From: Lepas anatifera | Lineage: Eukaryota > Arthropoda > Thecostraca > Lepadidae | Direction: 5' to 3' | Length of the DNA stretch: 64,000 bases | Assembly: GCA_034440635.1 (NCBI GenBank) | Contig: JAOTON010001685.1 | Span: 1,437,001-1,501,000 of the forward strand | In this document: in pieces, positions 57,792 to 64,000 of the stretch | Layout: each line of letters begins with the position of its first letter | Position numbering within the stretch: position 1 is the first letter of the stretch | Program-made: the position numbers and the translations under genes | The notes under the pieces: model-generated | The model's input: the letters and a program-made list of their open reading frames with translations, nothing else | Database searches by the model: none | Told to the model about the DNA's origin: nothing

Positions 57792-59250
57792 GTCAGTCAC
57801 GGCCACTCGCGCCCAGCCGCTCAGTCTCAGCTGGTTGGTTACAGCTGGGCTCGCGTGTGCGTGTGTATGCGTGTGTGTGGGTTGGATCTAGTGGCATGCT
57901 GTCACGAAGGAAATTCAGTGGAGGGTGCTCTCAATGAATGGGGCTTCTAAAATGTTTCAGCCCTGGCAAAACCCAAGGATGTGCTGCAATCCAATTTCAT
58001 GTTCACAGCTCAGTTGTAGGCAAAAGCCTCGAGGTCCAGTGCAGGGTTTGACCGCCGACCATCGGATCTGCTCTCTCCCATCAAAGCATCACAACAGTAC
58101 GGGAGATTGCGCTTGTTCGACACCGGTCTCATACGGTCTTAATCTTTTCCTCAATGGTGGGTCAAAGGCTCTCTCCAAACTTTACCCCCAAAAGTGCTCG
58201 ACTCCTTGTCTAGCTTCGAAACATTTTTTTCCACCACCGTATAGGGTATAACCTTTTAAAGTAAACATTTTGAAATGTGCTTGCTGTATCAATGCAGGCG
58301 TCACGCCTCGATACCGCGTCAACAAACCACACGCCTTCGGCGCCGGCCGGATCCTCGTTCCCAGCACACCTGCCTTCAAACAGCCGACGCCGAGTAAATC
58401 CTGAGGCGGTTCTTGTGGCGCCGTCCACAGATCACAGGCGCCCCATGAGGCCAGCAGGGCCGCCGGCTGGTGCCAGCCGTGCCAGAATTGAGCCATTCCA
58501 GCCGACAAAAACGGCGCAGTGGCCCGCGCCGGCGGCGAACGGTCGGCGGAGCCGCGCCGGCCGAAGCTGCGCCGCTGCCCCGGCGCCGGTGATTACTCAT
58601 TAGTCGGCGCGGGATGGCCGCCGCGTGCGACGCCAGCGCAAATATTTGGCCATCGGCTCCGATATGGCCCCAGTCGGCGCCTGCAACACGGCTCAGAGAT
58701 GATTGCGCCCGCCAGAAGCGACGCACCACGCAGATCCAGCGGACCTGAAGGTCAGCGGCGGACTACCAACGTGCCAGCCAGTGGTATTCCGGCTCTGACG
58801 ATTCTCTGGTATCCTGCGGCAGGAGAGTATCCGAGTTTTCGAATGTCTGGTGGCCAGCCGCGACTGGCCATGCCCAGATGCAGCCGCGAAACGTCGGTGG
58901 AGCTCCCCGCTCAGCAGAACTGCACACCATATGCCGAGTAAAACCTGGAGGGTTTCACGTCTTCGACAAAGCGCATCGTGATATCGTGATTGATTACAGT
59001 TGTTACGTAACTAACTGGTTGTGCAAACGCCGGGGCGGCGCTCCGCACTAGCCCAAACGAGTCCTCGATGTTTGGTGGCTTCCACCGCAGTTTTCCGACT
59101 TTTTATGTAGTACTAGTGTTGGGAACTGTGAGCATCCAGGACTGAAACGGGCTCTAGTCATGTGGCAGAGCAATATTTTTACTGCTGACACCTTAATGCT
59201 TCTATTTTATTCGGTTCAGTTCTCTGACTTTGGTGCTTCTAAGTTTGGTA
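57792..59250. other. Presumed intron with a CpG-rich patch
   Basis: The patch at 58300-58900 is CpG-rich with overlapping frames on both strands. No coherent exon is visible. The tract at 57855-57890 is a short GT-rich run. Confidence 0.35.
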
Positions 59251-59414
59251 GTGTGAATCACTGGCAGATACAGAGGTGGGAGGGGGGGGGCAATGGGCCA
59301 TAGCTCCCCTAATGGTGAAATTTCGGCCGATTTGCTTAAAAAAACCCATGTTCTATCGATTTCTCCCGAGCTGGCCCCACAAACGGCGCTCCTGCGTCTG
59401 CCCCTGGTGTGAAT
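59251..59414. mobile_element. 148-bp hAT-like MITE with perfect TSD
   Basis: gtgtgaat at 59251-59258 and 59407-59414 flanks 59259-59406. Ends are CACTGGCAGATACAGAGG and, reversed, CAGGGGCAGACGCAGGAG (13 of 18 match). There is a G-run just inside the left end and no coding potential. The 8-bp duplication and the end sequence indicate hAT. It differs from the MITE inside the giant elements. Confidence 0.85.
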
Positions 59415-62350
59415 ATCGATTTTAAGCGTTGGCATGTGGGGCTTCTCTTGCCATCCTGACTAGAAATCTGCGGAATTGATATGTGGGTAATAGTAACAAT
59501 TAGGAGGCGGTGTTACCATGCAGACATCCTGGCGTAAAAAGCGTTGCGACACTCCCCAGCGGCTCTGCACTGTGCAACACTGCCTGGGTGCGCGATCCGT
59601 GCCGCGCCGCCTGGCGCTGGAGAGTGTCCAGGGCCTTTGTCGCCGGTGACGTCCGTCTCTGAGGCCGGCTGTCGGCTGGAAGTAGGCCGGCCGCTCGGCT
59701 GGCGCTGCAGCCCTCCCGCCGGCCGGCCGGGGGGTACTCACTGGGCGAACAGCGCCGGCCGCCGCCGCCCGGCCACAACACTGTGAAAATATTATCTCAG
59801 ACAGCGCCAGACTCCCGGACAGTCGGGGACGCTTTTTTGCTGGCTTCTGATCGGTCAGGCTGGGAGGGTGGTCCACTGGATGGGCGGTTTTTCTTCGCTG
59901 CTGGATTCGGCCGTTTTCCTGTTAAATTGGATCTATCCGAGCGGTGTGATAGCAGGCGTTGTCGTAAGTGGATTTGAAGCTCCAAAGTATGGCTGAGCTG
60001 GCTCTGGCTGTCACGTGATTACCCGTTGTAAATTGTTACCTGATTTCGACGGTAGCAGTGCTGCCTGGCAAAACAAAAGACAGTCGCGGGAGCTATGGCC
60101 CAACTAGAGCGGCCTCCAAGAATTATTAATAACCCGGCTGGCTGTTTGCCGAGGAATTTTGGCGGATTTACCGGCGTAATCAGAGCTGCCAAATAGCGGC
60201 CAGATGCGACAGTTGCGCGGTATTCTGGCCTGATTACGCGGCTTTATCTTGACATCAAGCGTCGTTTGTACCGCTGTACACCAGCCGTCCGGCTGCGCAT
60301 CAAACGTCGCCTGTCGCCGCCGCGCGTCGTTTCCGCCGCAACTGAGCGCCAGCTGCGCCGCGACCGCCGCCGGCCGTGCCGTCGCTAACGACAGCAGAAG
60401 CGTCGGTGCGAACGGCGGGGCCCCGGCGTGCGGTGGCGACACCGAGTCTTTTGCCGGCGGTCGTGGACGCGCGGGGTGTCGCTGTAATGATAGCCTGGCC
60501 GGCGTAAGGTGACAGCCTCGCTCATTAGAGCTGCGCCGTTTTTGTTGCGGATGCGCCTCGCCGACTGCGTCGCGCGCCCGCGCCTCTGTCGCCGTTTCCG
60601 ACGCGCCATCGACGTATTAAGCCTGCGCGGAGACAAATTAATCCGCCGCTGGCGCGTGCGAGGAATCGGACCTGTCGTCGTCGGCTGTGGGGAAAACGAA
60701 GTGGTCGTGGACCGTCGGCACCACCGGAAACGGCGGCTTGCCTTTCCGAGGGCGGCGCTGCCTGCTACTTTGTCGCTGTTCCGCTGCGTGTGCGTCGGGG
60801 TGTGCGGTGAGATGACGAATGGTGGCTCTGTGCCGGCGGGTCGCACGGGATGCGACAGCCCCGGCGGCGCTGCATTTTCGGCGCCGTTGTGGCGGCCGCC
60901 ATGTGCGCTCCATGTGCCGGCTGGGGTGGGGGTGGGGCGGGGTGCCGCCGCGTCGTCTCGTCTTTCGCGGGGCGTCGTCGCTGCCGTCGGGGCTCGGCCC
61001 GGCCTCGGCTGGCTGGTGCGCCGTCACGGCGGCCCAGCTGCTGCCACCTCCGCAGGCGCCTGCCCTGGCGTTTATTTATTTAGTCGGGACCTTCGGGGGC
61101 GACAGAACCAGGCGAGTGCTAGGTTTTTGTGGCGGGATCTGACGGCGTCTGTAGCCTCTGAGCCGTCAGTGGTCGTGCCGCCGAGCCCGACACGGTCTCG
61201 TGAGACCGTGCTTCACCCCAGCCAACTCTGGCCGGGGCGCAGTGCCCCCTCAGGTCGCGCGCACGCGCCGCAGAGGCCGCAGCGGCTGTGGCACGTCCGC
61301 CCGTCGCTGCCGACGCTGACCCGCGACGTCGTCCGTCGCCAGGGGGCGGAACTCGCTGACAGCCGGTGTGGGGTGGACACCGGGTCACAGGGGTAGCTGC
61401 TGGTCGTCAGGCTCTCCTCTGAAGCTGGGTGCATAGGAGATACGAGATCGATTTGGCAAACCTGTTGGATTTTGCCGATGCTGCTGGAAGTGAACCAATG
61501 ATTTGGCTGACATGTTAGTGTAAGACTACGCCAGCCTTGAGTGTATTGTATTTAGGAATTTACTCGTCTTCATCAGTGAGACCAGTAGTTGACTCAATGA
61601 GATTTCTGTACGAAGATGGGCATCCTGCTGAGGTGATCCCGTCCCATCCTTGGCGTACCTGACCCCCCTCCCTTCCCCTCCCGCTCTCAGGGAAATGAAC
61701 CGGGGTCCTCGTGAGGCTCATCAGTCCCTCTGTGCCCCTCCTGAGTCTGATCCGCTCCAGCAGGCGGCGTCCTTTGCCGGTGGAGTTGTTTGGCCGTTTG
61801 TAAATGAGCGGCGGCGGCGACACCTCGGCCGGCAACAATGGCCGGCTGGCCCAGCCTCTTGTTATCAATCGGTCTGGCGCAGGTGTTACTGAGCAGCCAT
61901 GGGAGCCGCCGCCGCCACACTCTCTGGCCGGAGAAAGGGTTCTGTCGCACCCGACAACAAACGCGCACACAGACCGTGTGCTAAATACTGGCGCCGCTGT
62001 ATTGTCGCGCCGTGCCAATGGTGGCCGGGCCGCCGCGGCCGGCTGTTTGCGCGGTCAGCGGCGGTCGCCGCGGGGCAGGGGGCCGGCGCCGCCACTGAAA
62101 ATAGGCGCCGCCAGGCCGGCTGAGCCGGTGGGCGGTGCCGCCGATGACGGAGACGGACGGGGCGAAATCGCGACGTGTTAATTTGGCGCGGGGAAGGCAG
62201 CGGCCTGCCGGCGGGGCGGCGTCATGGACGCAGACTGATGACGCCGGTGACAGCCAAGGACGGCCTGGTCAGATGCCGCCGCTGCCGACGCGGCGACTCG
62301 CGGCTGAGGCCCTCCTGTTTCCAGATCATCTGCAACCTCCTTAGGATGGC
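59415..62350. other. Long CpG-rich block, including a 295-codon frame
   Basis: Very CpG-rich from about 59540 to 62330. The longest frame, 60509-61396 plus (295 codons), overlaps long minus-strand frames (60385-60846, 60638-61027) and an alternative plus phase. Its translation is Arg/Ala/Gly/Pro-rich, with no domain and no stable codon pattern. I treat it as a chance frame in stop-poor DNA. A CpG island or intronic enhancer region is more likely. Confidence 0.4.
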
Positions 62351-64000
62351 AGGCACTGCAGAAGAAGCTCATGTAGCAGTTCTCTCAATAACACTATGAC
62401 TCTTTGTTTATGTTCGCGTGTGAAATTGCAGTATTTATCATTCTGATTTTTTTCGTATCTATTTAGTATGCATATTATCGACACGCGAAATGACGTTTAA
62501 TAAATGATTGGTTGGGTGGCCCCACCTTTCTTTTTGATGTTCCGCTTCAGTTTGGGCCCGGGATGGCCTGCCGTCCTGTTCTGTTCGGCCGGCCGGGAGC
62601 AGCCGCCTGCTTATTTTCCCTACAGGCATGTGTTTCTTAAACTGTCATCAGCGTCTTCTCCCATCAAACGCAGCGAAAATAAACCGTACCTGCAGCGTCA
62701 TCGGCGCGCTGGAGCATGATTGGTTGACGTGCCACTCAGTTTTCTGCCCCAGGACCAGTCGGCTCGCTTACGGCGAAAAGTGCTAGTTGAGCCGGGGCCC
62801 GAAAAAGACGTGTGTTTGGATAACATCAGCGGCCTGTTTTGTGAGGGCTCATTAATTCATAGCGTGTGATCAGACCTTAACGCACACTTTCATCTTGGCT
62901 CTCAGGTCGGTGCTCATTTGTCGGTGTTTGTGTTTGCACTGGACCTAATTTCCTCGCTTCACCGGTGTTGGTAATGGACAAGTTTCATGTCGGAGATCAA
63001 GTGTGCCGATGATCCGTAGCTAACGAGAATTTGGAATTGATTCTGACAACTTCATCGGAAGCTCTGGCCCGAAAATTCACAGGCTCATTCGGCGCGCTCC
63101 GCCGGAACTGATGTATGTTTTTCCAAGTAAGACTAATTTCGTCTCATTGGCGGGGCCGACTTGGTAGGTTGTGTTGGCAGGGTGGCTATCGCAGAGATCG
63201 TGGCTTGGCAGCGGGCTGGGTGGTGGCTGGTGGCAGCAGCGCCGATTGTGTTGGCTTGGGGGTCGCCAACCACAACAGAGCCGGTGGCGGCTCTCCCGAC
63301 GCTGTGGCAGGGATGCGCCGGTACCGGGGGACCACGCGTCCGCGCGCTGTCGGCTGGAACAACTGCCACGACAATACCACCAGCACCAGCGCCCGCTGCT
63401 TGCTGCCTGCGGTAGTGCTCTGTTCAGAGGCTGGGGCCAGGGGAAAGTGGGGCAACATGGACACTGTAACGACGGCTAAGCTTTTTGATGGCTGTTTGAA
63501 CTCTGTGTTCTGTGATTTTTGTCAGTTCAGATCAATCACAGTCAACAGTGATTATGAAAGGTGGGGCAACATGCACCACCTAAAAACGGCTTAACTTTCT
63601 GATTGCTTCTTGAACTTGACGTGCTCCAATCTGTGTATGTATCATTAAGTCTGTGCTGTAGAAATTAATGTATTTCCGTGGAAGCAGCCAGTCCTCAATA
63701 ATCATTGTTATGTATTTTGTGTCGAATTAAAAAGAAGAAAAAGAAACAAGAGCTCATATTAACCCACACCGCAATGTCAGAGAGCCATCCCATGGGGCAA
63801 GATGGCCACACTGTTTTGAGAGCGATTTCAACACGCTAATTCAGCATAGCTCATTCGTAGTATTGGGAGTGTGGCACCGCAGCATCTCTGATTCTATGTT
63901 CAGCGATTGCGGTGAAAATAATGCAACAGAATAAAAACTTCGCATCGCAATATCAGTAGGTACACATCTTAAGAAACTTTGAAATTGTACCCTTACGAAA
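62351..64000. other. Unassigned DNA with a weak direct repeat
   Basis: No gene supported. ggtggggcaacatg recurs at about 63448 and 63561 with similar following sequence (acggcttaa, ttctgat/tttttgat, ttgaac), giving two degenerate units of about 113 bp. A related catggggcaagatgg occurs at 63790. Confidence 0.35.

Noticed and set aside
60509..61396. 295-codon plus-strand frame
   Set aside because: It is in very CpG-rich DNA where stops are rare. Other phases and the minus strand are also open, and the translation is Arg/Ala/Gly-rich without a domain.

Overview
This window is eukaryotic nuclear DNA, most likely from an invertebrate animal. Coding sequence is very sparse. Non-LTR, SINE-like and hAT-like repeats are present, along with long CpG-rich stretches that resemble introns or regulatory islands of a large gene. 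I see no operons or bacterial features. An arthropod, perhaps a crustacean, is my guess from the style of the LINE and the GC-rich intronic DNA, but the sequence does not prove it.

The main content is a family of very large hAT-like DNA transposons without a visible transposase. There are three copies, and together they occupy about a third of the window. Each copy starts and ends with CAGGGGCGCAA-type terminal inverted repeats and is bounded by a perfect 8-bp target-site duplication. The outer copy spans 2153-16257 (duplication gatgcccc). A second full copy, 4101-11415, sits inside the minisatellite of the first and made its own duplication (cccctatg). A third copy lies in opposite orientation at 28035-35561 (duplication atactact). 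Each copy carries, from its left end, a short unique block, 1.7-2.6 kb of a 20/21-bp GGGCCC minisatellite, a diverged second copy of the block, a fixed internal hAT-like MITE, several kb of degenerate GGGCCC-containing sequence, and an exon-like segment with splice signals near the right end. The outer copy additionally holds a 269-bp fold-back insertion with a 14-bp duplication.

Between and around these copies: 17.6-19.5 kb holds a 5'-truncated, frameshifted LINE (reverse transcriptase with FADD); 19.5-19.9 kb a small inverted-repeat element; 24.3-24.8 kb a 42-bp minisatellite; 26.5-26.8 kb a tRNA-derived SINE. At 42.1-43.0 kb and 53.2-54.1 kb lie two related elements flanked by TTAA and packed with AGGTCA motifs, the half-site of nuclear receptors. 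At 48.8-49.2 kb there is a broken minus-strand reading frame of unknown identity. At 50.2-50.9 kb there is a ~720-bp imperfect palindrome next to a TA microsatellite, followed by a hammerhead-ribozyme-like motif. A 112/124-bp tandem array lies at 56.4-57.0 kb, and a 148-bp hAT-like MITE with a perfect 8-bp duplication at 59.3 kb.

Host coding sequence is limited to one well-formed candidate internal exon on the plus strand at 57653-57791. The CpG-rich blocks at about 20.9-22.3, 36.8-38.5, 44.5-47.7, 49.4-50.0, 54.6-55.0, 58.3-58.9 and 59.5-62.3 kb contain long open frames in several phases at once. I read these as composition artefacts in introns or regulatory DNA rather than genes.
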